DNA from: Sulfitobacter sp.
GTDB lineage: Bacteria; Pseudomonadota; Alphaproteobacteria; Rhodobacterales; Rhodobacteraceae
Assembly: GCA_024636405.1 (NCBI GenBank)
Contig: JAGXHC010000071.1
Span: 1-30,386, forward strand
Direction: 5' to 3'
DNA length: 30,386 nt
The notes beneath the pieces are model-generated. The model had not been told where the DNA came from, made no database searches, and was given only the letters and a program-made list of their open reading frames with translations. The position numbers and the translations under genes were made by a program. Numbering within the stretch: position 1 is the first letter of the stretch; each line of letters begins with the position of its first letter. Below are positions 1 through 7,606 of the stretch, piece by piece.

Positions 1-1652
1 CAACTGGCCCGCTGGGCCAAGGCATCGCCAATTCGGTCGGCTTTGCGATGGCCGAAGAAATGCTGCGCGCCCAATACGGTGCCAAGGTCGTGGATCACCA
101 CACCTACGTCATTGCCGGTGACGGGTGCCTGATGGAGGGCGTAAGCCAGGAGGCCATAACGCTTGCCGGGCGTCATAAGCTGACCAAGCTGATCGTGATG
201 TGGGACAACAACAACATCACCATCGACGGGCCCGTATCGCTGTCGGACAACACCGATCAGGTCGCGCGGTTTGCCGCCGCAAAATGGCACACCATCGAGA
301 TTGATGGCCACAACCCGGACGAGATTGACGCCGCTTTGACCGAAGCGCGCAAATCCGATCTGCCGACGATGATTGCCTGCAAGACCCATATCGCGCTGGG
401 ACATGCCTCACAGGATACGTCAAAAGGCCACGGCGCACTGACCGATCCAGATCAGCTTGCCGCCGCCAAGGAAGCCTACGGTTGGACCACCGGACCGTTC
501 GAGGTGCCCGCAGAGGTCAAAACCGCATGGGAGCAGATCGGGTCGCGCGGCACGGACGTGCGCCGCGCCTGGGAAGAACGATTCGACGCGATGCCGCGCA
601 ACAAACGCGAGACCTTTAACCGCGCGCTGGCGCTGGAAACCCCGAAAAAGCTGAGTGCGACGATCAAGGCGTTCAAAAAGCAGATGTCAGAGGCCGCCCC
701 AAAGCTTGCGACCCGCGCCAGTAGCGAAAAGGTGCTGGAAGTACTGAACCCGCTTTTGCCTGAAACCGTTGGCGGTTCGGCAGATCTGACTGGCTCGAAT
801 AATACCAAAACCGGCGATCTGGGTGTCTTTGACATCGACAACCGCGCCGGTCGCTACGTCTATTGGGGCATCCGCGAACATGGCATGGCGGCGGCGATGA
901 ATGGCATGGTGCTGCATGGCGGCATCCGTCCCTATGGTGGCACGTTCATGTGTTTCACCGATTATGCCCGCCCCGCGATGCGGCTTGCCGCGCTGATGCA
1001 GGTGCCGACGGTTTTTGTCATGACCCACGACAGCATCGGTCTGGGCGAAGACGGCCCGACCCATCAGCCGGTTGAGCATCTGGCGATCAGCCGGGCCACA
1101 CCCAACACCTGGGTTTTCCGCCCTGCCGATACGATCGAGACGGCAGAGGCCTGGGAAATTGCCCTGACATCGCAAAAAACGCCGTCGGTCCTGTCACTGA
1201 CGCGGCAGGGCCTGCCGACGGTGCGGATTGAGCATAAGAATACCAACCTCACTGAAAAGGGCGCTTATGTGCTGGCCGATGCCGAGGGCAAACGCCGGGT
1301 GATCCTGATCGCCACGGGGTCCGAAGTATCGGTGGCCATGGAAGCGCGCGATTTGCTGCACGCCGAAGGCATTGGCGTGCGCGTGGTGTCGATGCCCTGC
1401 ATGGAGCTTTTTGCCGCGCAGGATGATGCTTACCGCAAGCGCGTGCTGCCCGGTGGCGCGGTGCGTGTGGGCATTGAGGCCGGCGTGCGGCAGGGCTGGG
1501 ACCGCTGGCTGCTGGGTGAGCGTGGCAAATTCGGCAAGGCGGATTTCGTGGGCATGGACCGTTTCGGTGCATCCGCACCAGCGGAAGAGTTGTTCGAGAA
1601 GTTCGGGATTACCGCACGAAACGTGGCGGATAAGGCCAAAGCCCTGCTTTAG
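1..1652 (+). CDS. tkt: Transketolase, 5' end cut off by the window edge
   Basis: Thiamine-diphosphate enzyme that moves two-carbon ketol units between sugar phosphates in the non-oxidative pentose phosphate pathway (cytoplasm). The reading frame is already open at base 3, where it encodes [18 protein letters not shown], a family signature that normally lies about 110 residues into the protein, so the true start is upstream of the window. Visible motifs: the ThDP/metal-binding [26 protein letters not shown], and the pyrimidine-domain stretch [16 protein letters not shown]. The C-terminal domain is complete and ends with TAG. Other central-carbon genes (sugar dehydrogenase, two gap genes) follow on the same strand. 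Identity is clear; only the missing N-terminus is unknown. Confidence 0.97.
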   Translation, partial: TGPLGQGIANSVGFAMAEEMLRAQYGAKVVDHHTYVIAGDGCLMEGVSQEAITLAGRHKLTKLIVMWDNNNITIDGPVSLSDNTDQVARFAAAKWHTIEIDGHNPDEIDAALTEARKSDLPTMIACKTHIALGHASQDTSKGHGALTDPDQLAAAKEAYGWTTGPFEVPAEVKTAWEQIGSRGTDVRRAWEERFDAMPRNKRETFNRALALETPKKLSATIKAFKKQMSEAAPKLATRASSEKVLEVLNPLLPETVGGSADLTGSNNTKTGDLGVFDIDNRAGRYVYWGIREHGMAAAMNGMVLHGGIRPYGGTFMCFTDYARPAMRLAALMQVPTVFVMTHDSIGLGEDGPTHQPVEHLAISRATPNTWVFRPADTIETAEAWEIALTSQKTPSVLSLTRQGLPTVRIEHKNTNLTEKGAYVLADAEGKRRVILIATGSEVSVAMEARDLLHAEGIGVRVVSMPCMELFAAQDDAYRKRVLPGGAVRVGIEAGVRQGWDRWLLGERGKFGKADFVGMDRFGASAPAEELFEKFGITARNVADKAKALL

Positions 1653-1661
1653 TGTCAAAGC

Positions 1662-1700
1662 ACGCCCGGACGGTTGCGCGCTATCGCGCCGTCCGGGCGT
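1662..1700 (+). terminator. Hairpin after transketolase
   Basis: A perfect 12-bp inverted repeat (acgcccggacgg at 1662-1673, ccgtccgggcgt at 1689-1700) with a 15-nt GC-rich loop lies 9 bases after the tkt stop. No T-run follows, so it may be a Rho-assisted or mRNA-stabilising 3' hairpin rather than a canonical intrinsic terminator. Confidence 0.65.
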
Positions 1701-1810
1701 CGCGCATTGCCGTGCCGTGCGGACAATCACAACTATTTTATCGCTTCGCGGCTGACGGGACCGCCCGTTGGCCTTAGATTAGACGTGATCTGTCAGGATA
1801 GGATAATGTC

Positions 1811-3010
1811 ATGCGCCCTTCCCTTGCTCTAGCCGCAGCACTGTTTGCCACGCCTCTTGCCGCGCCGATTGCCGCGATGGACGCGCCCTATGAACATGAA
1901 CGCCGCAACACCGACTTTGAACCGGCCTTTGCCGAACAATTCCGCGCGCCTTTGGTCACGTCGCATATCGAACTGACACAGACCATCATCGCACAAGGGC
2001 TTGAGCATCCTTGGGGCATTGCCGTCTTGCCGGATGGCGCTGGTCTGTTGGTGACGGAACGGGCGGGCAACCTGCGGTTTGTATCGCCCGATGGCACACT
2101 GTCAGAACCGGTCACAGGTCTGCCAGAGGTGTTGGTCGACCAACAGGGTGGGCTTCTTGATGTGTCGATCTCGCCTGAATTTGCGCAGGACCGCCGCATC
2201 TTCTGGACCTATGCCAAACCTCTGGATGGCGGGCTGACCGCGACAGCCGCTGCATTTGGCACATTGTCGCAGGACCACACAAGCGTAAGCGGCGTGACCG
2301 AGTTCTTCGTTCAGTCCCCCGGCGTGCCGGAACCGATGCATTTCGGCAGCCGTGTGCTGTTTGACAACGCGGGACATGTCTTTGTCACCACAGGCGAACA
2401 TTTCACCGAGCAAAACCGCAAGAAGGCACAGGACACCGGCACGACCTTTGGCAAAACCGTGCGCTATACCCTTGACGGTGGCATCCCGCAGGACAACCCG
2501 ATGGTCAGCGACACCGACGCCCTGCCCGAAATCTGGAGCATGGGACACCGCAATATTCAGGGGGCGTTCTTTGATGACGGCGCGCTTTGGGTCATTGAAC
2601 ATGGCCCAAAAGGCGGTGATGAGCTGAACAAGGTGACGCCGGGGGGCAACTTTGGCTGGCCTGTGGTGTCCTATGGCGAGCAGTATTCCGGCCAGCCCAT
2701 CGGCAGCGGAAAGTCCCGGCAGGACGGTATGGAAGAACCGGTCTATTTCTGGGATCCGGTGATCGCGCCTGCTGGAATGGTGAAATACGACGGCGATATG
2801 TTCAGCGACTGGTCGGGGGACGTGCTGATCTCATCGCTTCATCCCGGCGGGGTTGTGCGGCTTGAGATGGTCGACGGCAAAGTCGTCGCCGAGGAACGGT
2901 TGCTGCGCGACATTGGTCGGGTCCGAGATATCGCAGTCGATGCGGACGGCAGCCTGCTGATTGTAACAGATTTCGAAGACGGCGCGTTGATTCGGCTAAC
3001 GGTGGAATAG
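1811..3010 (+). CDS. Secreted PQQ-dependent sugar dehydrogenase (glucose/sorbosone dehydrogenase family)
   Basis: A 399-residue exported protein of the soluble aldose dehydrogenase (GSDH/YliI-Asd) family, six-bladed beta-propellers that bind PQQ and oxidise aldoses in the periplasm. Residues 1-22 form a typical signal peptide with a hydrophobic core and Ala-rich cleavage region. Family motifs follow in order: HPWGIAVLPDG, LLVTERAGNLRFV, LLDVSISPEF, FGSRVLFD, GHRNIQGAFFDD, EHGPKGGDELN and GGNFGWPVVSYG; several contribute to the cofactor and calcium sites in characterised members. The length matches the family. An AGGA-type ribosome site lies about 10 bases before the ATG. No PQQ synthesis genes are in this window, so cofactor supply cannot be judged. 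The physiological substrate is not predictable from sequence. Confidence 0.92.
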   Translation: MRPSLALAAALFATPLAAPIAAMDAPYEHERRNTDFEPAFAEQFRAPLVTSHIELTQTIIAQGLEHPWGIAVLPDGAGLLVTERAGNLRFVSPDGTLSEPVTGLPEVLVDQQGGLLDVSISPEFAQDRRIFWTYAKPLDGGLTATAAAFGTLSQDHTSVSGVTEFFVQSPGVPEPMHFGSRVLFDNAGHVFVTTGEHFTEQNRKKAQDTGTTFGKTVRYTLDGGIPQDNPMVSDTDALPEIWSMGHRNIQGAFFDDGALWVIEHGPKGGDELNKVTPGGNFGWPVVSYGEQYSGQPIGSGKSRQDGMEEPVYFWDPVIAPAGMVKYDGDMFSDWSGDVLISSLHPGGVVRLEMVDGKVVAEERLLRDIGRVRDIAVDADGSLLIVTDFEDGALIRLTVE

Positions 3011-3073
3011 CGGCTGGGTCTGCGAAGGCGGCCACTATTTGAGGTCGACTTTGCCAGCTTATCGGGGCGATAA

Positions 3074-3088
3074 TTAGCCGGAAATTAA
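3074..3088 (+). promoter_or_regulatory. Possible CtrA-like site
   Basis: TTAG-N7-TTAA differs by one base from the CtrA consensus TTAA-N7-TTAA and sits in the AT-rich 207-base gap before the small membrane gene at 3218. AT-rich chance matches are common, so this is only a candidate. Confidence 0.25.
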
Positions 3089-3183
3089 CCAAGTAAACAA
3101 GATTTTCGGCCAATCCCTGAGTATCGTAACGATTGCTAGAAGTTTTTATTGATAATAGCCCGCACCAACCTAAGGTTGTTTTA

Positions 3184-3200
3184 TCGGTGGACATCACCGA
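3184..3200 (+). promoter_or_regulatory. Small leader hairpin before the ribosome site of the 60-aa gene
   Basis: A perfect 6-bp inverted repeat (tcggtg / caccga, 5-nt loop) ends three bases before GGGAGA (3203-3208), the likely Shine-Dalgarno of the gene starting at 3218. A second palindrome, caacctaaggttg, lies at 3166-3178. Together they could influence initiation or bind a regulator; no function is shown. Confidence 0.35.
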
Positions 3201-3217
3201 AACGGGAGAATGCAGAC

Positions 3218-3400
3218 ATGACCGTTGGATACCTCTTTTTTGCCGTGAGCACCGCTTTGCTTTGCAGCGGAATGTGGGTTTTGTCAGGTGGATCGTTACT
3301 GACAGGGGCTTTGATCTATCTCGCGTCCGGCCAAATTGCGATGATGGCCCTGATCGGATTTTCCGTCATTGCTTTGGACAGGGACAAAGCACGGCGTTGA
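3218..3400 (+). CDS. Small hydrophobic protein, 60 residues, two predicted membrane helices
   Basis: Starts at an ATG preceded by GGGAGA ten bases upstream and encodes a 60-residue protein that is almost entirely hydrophobic. Two membrane helices can be drawn, roughly residues 4-24 and 28-52, joined by a Gly/Ser turn, with a charged tail ending DKARR. No family was recognised. The ORF is open further upstream (an in-frame ATG at 3149), but that extension is polar, lacks a ribosome site and runs through the AT-rich regulatory region, so 3218 is preferred. It faces the convergent DUF808 gene, whose stop lies 11 bases downstream. Confidence 0.7.
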   Translation: MTVGYLFFAVSTALLCSGMWVLSGGSLLTGALIYLASGQIAMMALIGFSVIALDRDKARR

Positions 3401-3411
3401 TCCAGCTTTGA

Positions 3412-4392
3412 TCAGGCATTGACCGCAGCGCGGTTAAAGATGGCACGCCAGATCGGTGTGACGATTTTTTCCCCCACCGGAACCAGCACCAGTCCCAGTG
3501 CCAGACCAAAAACACCGTCCATTGCGGCTTTTGCGGTCCATTCAACGGCACCGACAATCTGTTCCGGGCCGACATGGCCGACCGCAACAGCGGCTTCATG
3601 GATCCAGTGGCCCAACGTGCCGAATCCCAGTTCTTCCATCCCGTGGATAATGATTGACCCGCCGACCCAAAGCATCGCGGCAGTACCAATGATGGTCAGC
3701 AGCCGCAAAAAGCCCGGCATCCCTTTGACCAGACCCCGCCCCAGCGCGCGGGTTGCGCCCAGATTGCCCTTTTCGGCCATCAGCAGGCCAAGGTCATCCA
3801 GTTTCACAATCAGCGCCACGGCCCCGTAAACCGCGACCGTGATCATGATCGCGACGGCGGCAAGGGTTGCCGCCTCCATCCAGAAGTTGCTGGGCGGGAT
3901 CGCGGCCAGCGAGATGGTCATGATCTCAGCCGATAGAATAAAATCGGTCTTGATCGCGCCCGCGGCCTTTTTCTCTTCCAGATGGGCGGGGTCGTCAGGT
4001 ACGTCTTTGATTCCGGGATAATCGGTATGCCCTTTGCTGAGCCCAAGAGCATGGGCGACCTTTTCCGCGCCCTCGAAACACAAGTACGCACCGCCCAGCA
4101 TCAATAGCGGAGAGATGGCCCAGGGTGCAAAGTTCGACAGCAAAAGACCGGCGGGCAGCAAATACAACAATTTGTTGCGCAGGCTGCCCTTGGTGATGCG
4201 CCAGATGATCGGAAGTTCGCGGTCAGCGGCGAAGCCCTGCACGTACTTCGGCGAAACGGCGGCATCGTCGATCACGGCGCCTGCGGCCTTGCTGCCTGCC
4301 TTGGCGGCCTGTCCAATCACATCGTCGACGCTGGCCGCAGCGACCTTGGCAATTGCTGCGACATCATCCAGCAGGGCAATCAGTCCGCTCAT
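3412..4392 (-). CDS. DUF808 family inner-membrane protein (YedI-like)
   Basis: A 326-residue polytopic membrane protein of the DUF808 family. It opens with MSGLIALLDDVAAIAKVAAAS and contains the family's DDAAVSPKYVQGFAADREL region, followed by several hydrophobic segments (LLYLLPAGLLLSNFAPWAISPLLML; AATLAAVAIMITVAVYGAVALIV; LLTIIGTAAMLWVGGSIII; and a last one near the C-terminus, GVFGLALGLVLVPVG). The ATG at 4392 is chosen because AAGGAG lies 8 bases before it; the longer open frame to 4527 lacks such a site and has atypical N-terminal residues. It is divergent from gap at 4587. The biochemical role of DUF808 proteins is not established as far as I know. Confidence 0.9.
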   Translation of the reverse strand: MSGLIALLDDVAAIAKVAAASVDDVIGQAAKAGSKAAGAVIDDAAVSPKYVQGFAADRELPIIWRITKGSLRNKLLYLLPAGLLLSNFAPWAISPLLMLGGAYLCFEGAEKVAHALGLSKGHTDYPGIKDVPDDPAHLEEKKAAGAIKTDFILSAEIMTISLAAIPPSNFWMEAATLAAVAIMITVAVYGAVALIVKLDDLGLLMAEKGNLGATRALGRGLVKGMPGFLRLLTIIGTAAMLWVGGSIIIHGMEELGFGTLGHWIHEAAVAVGHVGPEQIVGAVEWTAKAAMDGVFGLALGLVLVPVGEKIVTPIWRAIFNRAAVNA

Positions 4393-4465
4393 ACCGTGTT
4401 CTCCTTGGTTTGGGGTGAAGTAGCACTTTGACGCGGGCAGGCAATCCAAAACTGAAATCCCGTCG

Positions 4466-4496
4466 TTACCGCTAACACGCAGGTTTATCGCTAACA
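4466..4496. promoter_or_regulatory. Two LacI-family-like operator repeats upstream of the first gap gene
   Basis: Two 12-base direct repeats, ttaccgctaaca (4466-4477) and ttatcgctaaca (4485-4496), differ at one base and start 19 bases apart. With flanks, each resembles the CG-centred LacI-family palindrome TGTTAGCGCTAACA (12 and 11 of 14 positions by eye). They sit in the divergent DUF808/gap promoter region. Confidence 0.5.
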
Positions 4497-4522
4497 TCCC
4501 GATTCCGTGCGGTTTTGGGCCT

Positions 4523-4551
4523 TTCACCCGGCTGCGCCCCCCCGCTATAGA
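4523..4551 (+). promoter_or_regulatory. Candidate housekeeping promoter for the first gap gene
   Basis: TTCACC (4523-4528) and TATAGA (4546-4551) are separated by 17 bases and lie just ahead of the gap ribosome site. The -10 match is good and the -35 moderate. The operator-like repeats lie upstream of this -35, a position more typical of activation than of repression if this promoter is the real one. Confidence 0.4.
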
Positions 4552-4586
4552 ACGACCAAGACCCCGCAGTTCAAAGGACCAGTGAT

Positions 4587-5588
4587 ATGACCATAAAAGT
4601 CGGCATCAACGGATTTGGCCGGATCGGACGCTGCACGCTGAGCCATATTGCGGCATCTGGTCGGGACGATATCGAGGTGGTCAAGATCAACGCCACCGGG
4701 CCGCTGGCCACTGCGGCACATCTTTTGAAATACGATTCCGTCCACGGACGTTTCCCCGGTGACGTGATCGTGGGCGAAGGCACGCTGGATCTGGGACGCG
4801 GACCGATGCAGGTAATGTCGACCTATGACTTGCAGGCCCTGGACTGGTCCGGCTGCGATGTGGTGCTGGAATGTACGGGCAAATTCAACGATGGCAACAA
4901 GGCGCGCGTCCATCTGGAACGCGGCGCAAAACGGGTGCTGCTATCGGCACCCGGCAAGAACGTGGACCGCACGGTGGTTTACGGCGTGAACCACGACACA
5001 TTGCTGGCCTCGGACACCATGGTCTCCAACGGGTCCTGCACGACGAACTGCCTCGCGCCACTGGCCAAGGTGATGCATGAGGCGGTTGGCATTGAATCGG
5101 GTCTTATGACGACGATCCACAGCTATACCGGCGACCAGCCGACGCTGGATCGGCGCCACGACGATCTGTACCGGGCGCGTGCGGCGGCTATGGCGCTGAT
5201 CCCCACATCGACCGGCGCCGCCAAGGCCTTGGGAGAGGTGCTGCCCGCGCTTAAAGGCAGGCTGGACGGCACCGCGATGCGCGTGCCCACGCCCAACGTC
5301 AGCGCCGTCGATCTGACATTTCAGGCATCGCGCGATGTGACTGTTGAAGAAATCAACGAAGCCGCCCGCATTGCCGCCGAAGGGCCGATGAAACGCGTGC
5401 TGGGCTATGACCCGGAACAAAAAGTTTCGGTCGACTTCAACCACACCGAAGAAAGCTGCATCTTTGCCCCCGATCAGACCATTGTTGTTGCGGGTCGCAC
5501 CGTGCGGGTGCTGGGATGGTATGACAACGAATGGGCGTTCTCTGTGCGCATGGCGGATGTCGCCGTGGCGATGGGCCGCCTTGGCTGA
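4587..5588 (+). CDS. gap: Glyceraldehyde-3-phosphate dehydrogenase, first copy, NADP-type coenzyme pocket suspected
   Basis: Phosphorylating GAPDH of 333 residues interconverting glyceraldehyde 3-phosphate and 1,3-bisphosphoglycerate. The Rossmann motif GINGFGRIGR is at residues 6-15, the catalytic Cys is C151 in SNGSCTTNC, the partner His is H178 in HSYT, and the C-terminal WYDNEWAFS is intact. The Asp that normally contacts the NAD ribose is Ala36 here (VVKINATGP), and the Leu-Pro pair that follows LD in NAD enzymes is Arg189-Arg190. In the Bacillus family such changes are known to permit NADP, so a dual or NADP-preferring, possibly gluconeogenic, enzyme is inferred. AAAGGA precedes the ATG. 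A second, different copy lies 320 bases downstream. Confidence 0.96.
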   Translation: MTIKVGINGFGRIGRCTLSHIAASGRDDIEVVKINATGPLATAAHLLKYDSVHGRFPGDVIVGEGTLDLGRGPMQVMSTYDLQALDWSGCDVVLECTGKFNDGNKARVHLERGAKRVLLSAPGKNVDRTVVYGVNHDTLLASDTMVSNGSCTTNCLAPLAKVMHEAVGIESGLMTTIHSYTGDQPTLDRRHDDLYRARAAAMALIPTSTGAAKALGEVLPALKGRLDGTAMRVPTPNVSAVDLTFQASRDVTVEEINEAARIAAEGPMKRVLGYDPEQKVSVDFNHTEESCIFAPDQTIVVAGRTVRVLGWYDNEWAFSVRMADVAVAMGRLG

Positions 5589-5599
5589 ACCTTGTGCGC

Positions 5600-5632
5600 G
5601 CGGCCTGCCCCTGTCATAGCGGGGCAGGCCGC
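5600..5632 (+). terminator. Strong hairpin between the first gap gene and the 47-aa gene
   Basis: A perfect 12-bp stem (gcggcctgcccc at 5600-5611, ggggcaggccgc at 5621-5632) with a 9-nt loop starts 12 bases after the gap stop and ends just before the GGAGA ribosome site of the next small gene. There is no T-run. It could be a partial terminator, an mRNA 3'-end stabiliser, or a structure tuning translation of the small gene. Confidence 0.6.
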
Positions 5633-5645
5633 CGGAGACCCGATC

Positions 5646-5789
5646 ATGACAAACCGCATCGCCTTTGTACTGGCCCTGTTCCTGATTGCGGCACTGGTCA
5701 CGGATATTTTCTATTTCGGGACTGAACACGTTATCTTTCTTGGCAAGAAGTTGTTTGAGCTTATCGAGTGGATCGCGTTCTGGCGGTGA
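5646..5789 (+). CDS. Small single-helix membrane protein, 47 residues, between the two gap genes
   Basis: ATG at 5646 with GGAGA at 5634-5638 encodes a 47-residue protein: a short MTNR lead, one hydrophobic helix at about residues 5-24 (IAFVLALFLIAALVTDIFYF), then an amphipathic tail (LGKKLFELIEWIAFWR) that could lie along the membrane. No family was recognised. The good ribosome site, membrane-protein composition and position between two gap genes on the same strand support it being real. An alternative earlier start near 5592 would run through the hairpin and add polar residues, and is disfavoured. Confidence 0.75.
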   Translation: MTNRIAFVLALFLIAALVTDIFYFGTEHVIFLGKKLFELIEWIAFWR

Positions 5790-5908
5790 GCGTGTTCGCC
5801 CCTTCCCCGGCCGGCGCCTTTGGGCCCGGCAAAATCCTCTGCACCCCGTTGACACTGCCGATGAAGCGCGCATCTTGATCCGGCATAATTTGATCAAAAG
5901 GTGCGATC

Positions 5909-6910
5909 ATGGCGGTGAGACTGGGCATCAACGGATTTGGCCGGATTGGCCGCAATATTCTGCGCGCATTGATGGAACGCGCGCCGGGCGATCTGGAGGT
6001 CGTTGCGATCAACGATCTGTCGCCGCTGGACACCCTTGCGCATTTGTTTGAATTCGACAGCGTGCATGGCCGCTTTGGCCGGCCCGTCACCGTTGGCGCG
6101 CACACCATTGACGTGGGCCGTGGCCCGATGCGCGTGACATCTGAGCGCGCGCCGGACAAATTGCCTTGGGATGATGTTGATATCGCGCTGGAATGCACCG
6201 GGTTTTTCCGCGAAGCCGATGATGCGGCCCTGCATCTTGCCAACGGATCGGGCAAGGTGCTGATTTCCGCCCCCGGCAAGGGCGATATCAAGACCATCGT
6301 TTACGGGGTCAACCACAATCTGATCACCGCGCAGGACCGGATCCTGAGCAATGCATCCTGCACCACCAATTGTCTGGTGCCCGTAGCCCATGTCCTGCAC
6401 GAAAGCTTCGGGATCATTCGGGGCTATATGACAACCGTGCACAGCTATACCGGCGCCCAACCGGTGCATGATGGCGCGCATCAGGATCTGTACCGCGCGC
6501 GCGCCGCCGCGCTGTCGATGATCCCGACGACAACCGGTGCGGCGCAGACGCTGGGCGTTGTATTGCCGCATCTGGACGGGTTGATCACCGGCACGGCGAT
6601 CCGCGTGCCAACCCCGAACGTGTCGTGCTGTGATCTGGTGGTGGAACTTGGCAAGGCTGCAACCGAAGGCGACGTAAACGACGCCATGCGTGCTGCTGCC
6701 GCGGGACCGTTGAAAGGCGTGCTTGATGTCACCGATCGCAAATTGGTGTCGGTCGACTTTAACCACGATGCCCACAGCGCGATTTTCGCCACAGACCAGA
6801 CGGCAGTCCAGCAGGGCACATTGCTGCGGGTGCTGGCGTGGTATGACAATGAATGGGCGTTTTCCAACCGGATGCTGGATACGGCAGCGGTGATGGCAGC
6901 CGCGCACTAG
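5909..6910 (+). CDS. gap: Glyceraldehyde-3-phosphate dehydrogenase, second copy, NAD-type Asp retained
   Basis: A second complete phosphorylating GAPDH, again 333 residues. GINGFGRIGR is at 6-15, the NAD-selecting Asp is present at position 36 (VVAINDLSP), the catalytic Cys is C151 in SNASCTTNC, H178 lies in HSYT, and the C-terminus contains WYDNEWAFSNR. The residues after the HSYT helix read HDGAH where typical NAD enzymes have LDLPH, so this copy also departs from the canonical Leu-Pro pair. AAAAGG precedes the ATG. Upstream, the short palindrome tttgatcaaa (5889-5898) overlaps the leader. Likely the glycolytic, NAD-dependent partner of the copy at 4587; which direction each serves is inference. 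Confidence 0.96.
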   Translation: MAVRLGINGFGRIGRNILRALMERAPGDLEVVAINDLSPLDTLAHLFEFDSVHGRFGRPVTVGAHTIDVGRGPMRVTSERAPDKLPWDDVDIALECTGFFREADDAALHLANGSGKVLISAPGKGDIKTIVYGVNHNLITAQDRILSNASCTTNCLVPVAHVLHESFGIIRGYMTTVHSYTGAQPVHDGAHQDLYRARAAALSMIPTTTGAAQTLGVVLPHLDGLITGTAIRVPTPNVSCCDLVVELGKAATEGDVNDAMRAAAAGPLKGVLDVTDRKLVSVDFNHDAHSAIFATDQTAVQQGTLLRVLAWYDNEWAFSNRMLDTAAVMAAAH

Positions 6911-6968
6911 TCCCACCGCCCGGCCACATCCTGCGCGATCAGGTTGGGCTGACGTAGGGGTTCTGACC

Positions 6969-7472
6969 CTAGCGGGGCGGTTGCGGAAACTGCTTGATCA
7001 GTTCTGAATTGACGCGCGGCGTCACGAATTTGCTGACGTCGCCGCCCAGCCGGGCGATTTCCTTGACCAGTTTGCTGGCAATCGCCTGATGTGTCGCTTC
7101 GGCCATCAGAAATACCGTCTCAATCGAATCGTCAAGCTGGCGATTCATGCCAACCATTTGATATTCATATTCAAAATCCGCCACCGCACGCAGGCCGCGC
7201 ACGATGATCTGGGCACCGACGTCGCGGGCACAGGTGATCAGCAGGTTCTCGAACGGATGCACCACGATTTCAATGCCGGTCTGTTTCGCCAGCGTTGCAC
7301 ATTCCGCCTCAATCAGGGCAACGCGTTCTTCAAGCCGGAACAAGGGTCCCTTGTCGCGGTTGATCGCCACGCCGATCACCAATTTGTCCACCAACCGCGC
7401 GGCGCGGCGGATGATGTCCAGATGTCCAAGGGTGATTGGGTCAAAGGTCCCAGGATAGAGGCCAACACGCAT
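6969..7472 (-). CDS. coaD: Phosphopantetheine adenylyltransferase
   Basis: Transfers AMP from ATP to 4'-phosphopantetheine, the penultimate step of CoA synthesis, in the cytoplasm. The protein begins MRVGLYPGTFDPITLGH, carrying the nucleotidyltransferase (T/H)xGH-type motif, and contains IIVRGLRAVADFEYEYQM and FLMAEATHQAIASKLVKEIA, both characteristic of CoaD. Predicted length is 167 residues, close to the usual 160. An ATG two codons earlier (7478) is equally plausible; both lie behind a GGGATC ribosome-site candidate. The open frame to 7550 has no family support. It converges on the second gap gene with 58 bases between stops, where I see no convincing terminator. Confidence 0.95.
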   Translation of the reverse strand: MRVGLYPGTFDPITLGHLDIIRRAARLVDKLVIGVAINRDKGPLFRLEERVALIEAECATLAKQTGIEIVVHPFENLLITCARDVGAQIIVRGLRAVADFEYEYQMVGMNRQLDDSIETVFLMAEATHQAIASKLVKEIARLGGDVSKFVTPRVNSELIKQFPQPPR

Positions 7473-7550
7473 AGTCATGATCCCGATTCCGTCTGATTGA
7501 AACGCAAGCAAACATTTCGCAGCGTCAAAGGCAAGTCGCGCCCGGCGCAA

Positions 7551-7606
7551 CGCTCATCCAAAAACTCACGCCAGCCGGGACGCTGATCCAAGAAGTCACA
7601 CCGGGC
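7551..7606. repeat. Imperfect 30-bp direct repeat between the CBS gene and coaD
   Basis: Two adjacent copies, beginning cgctcatccaaaaactcac (7551) and cgctgatccaagaagtcac (7581), match at 18 of the first 22 positions with a 30-base period. The second copy ends immediately at the stop codon of the CBS-domain gene, so it lies between the two minus-strand genes. Confidence 0.5.

Noticed and set aside
3133..3411. Alternative 92-residue frame over the small membrane gene
   Set aside because: Polar, lacks a ribosome site, and overlaps the better frame that has a ribosome site and two membrane helices.
5889..5898. tttgatcaaa upstream of the second gap gene as an FnrL box
   Set aside because: FnrL sites are TTGAT-N4-ATCAA; here the two halves overlap with no spacer, so only the short palindrome is noted.
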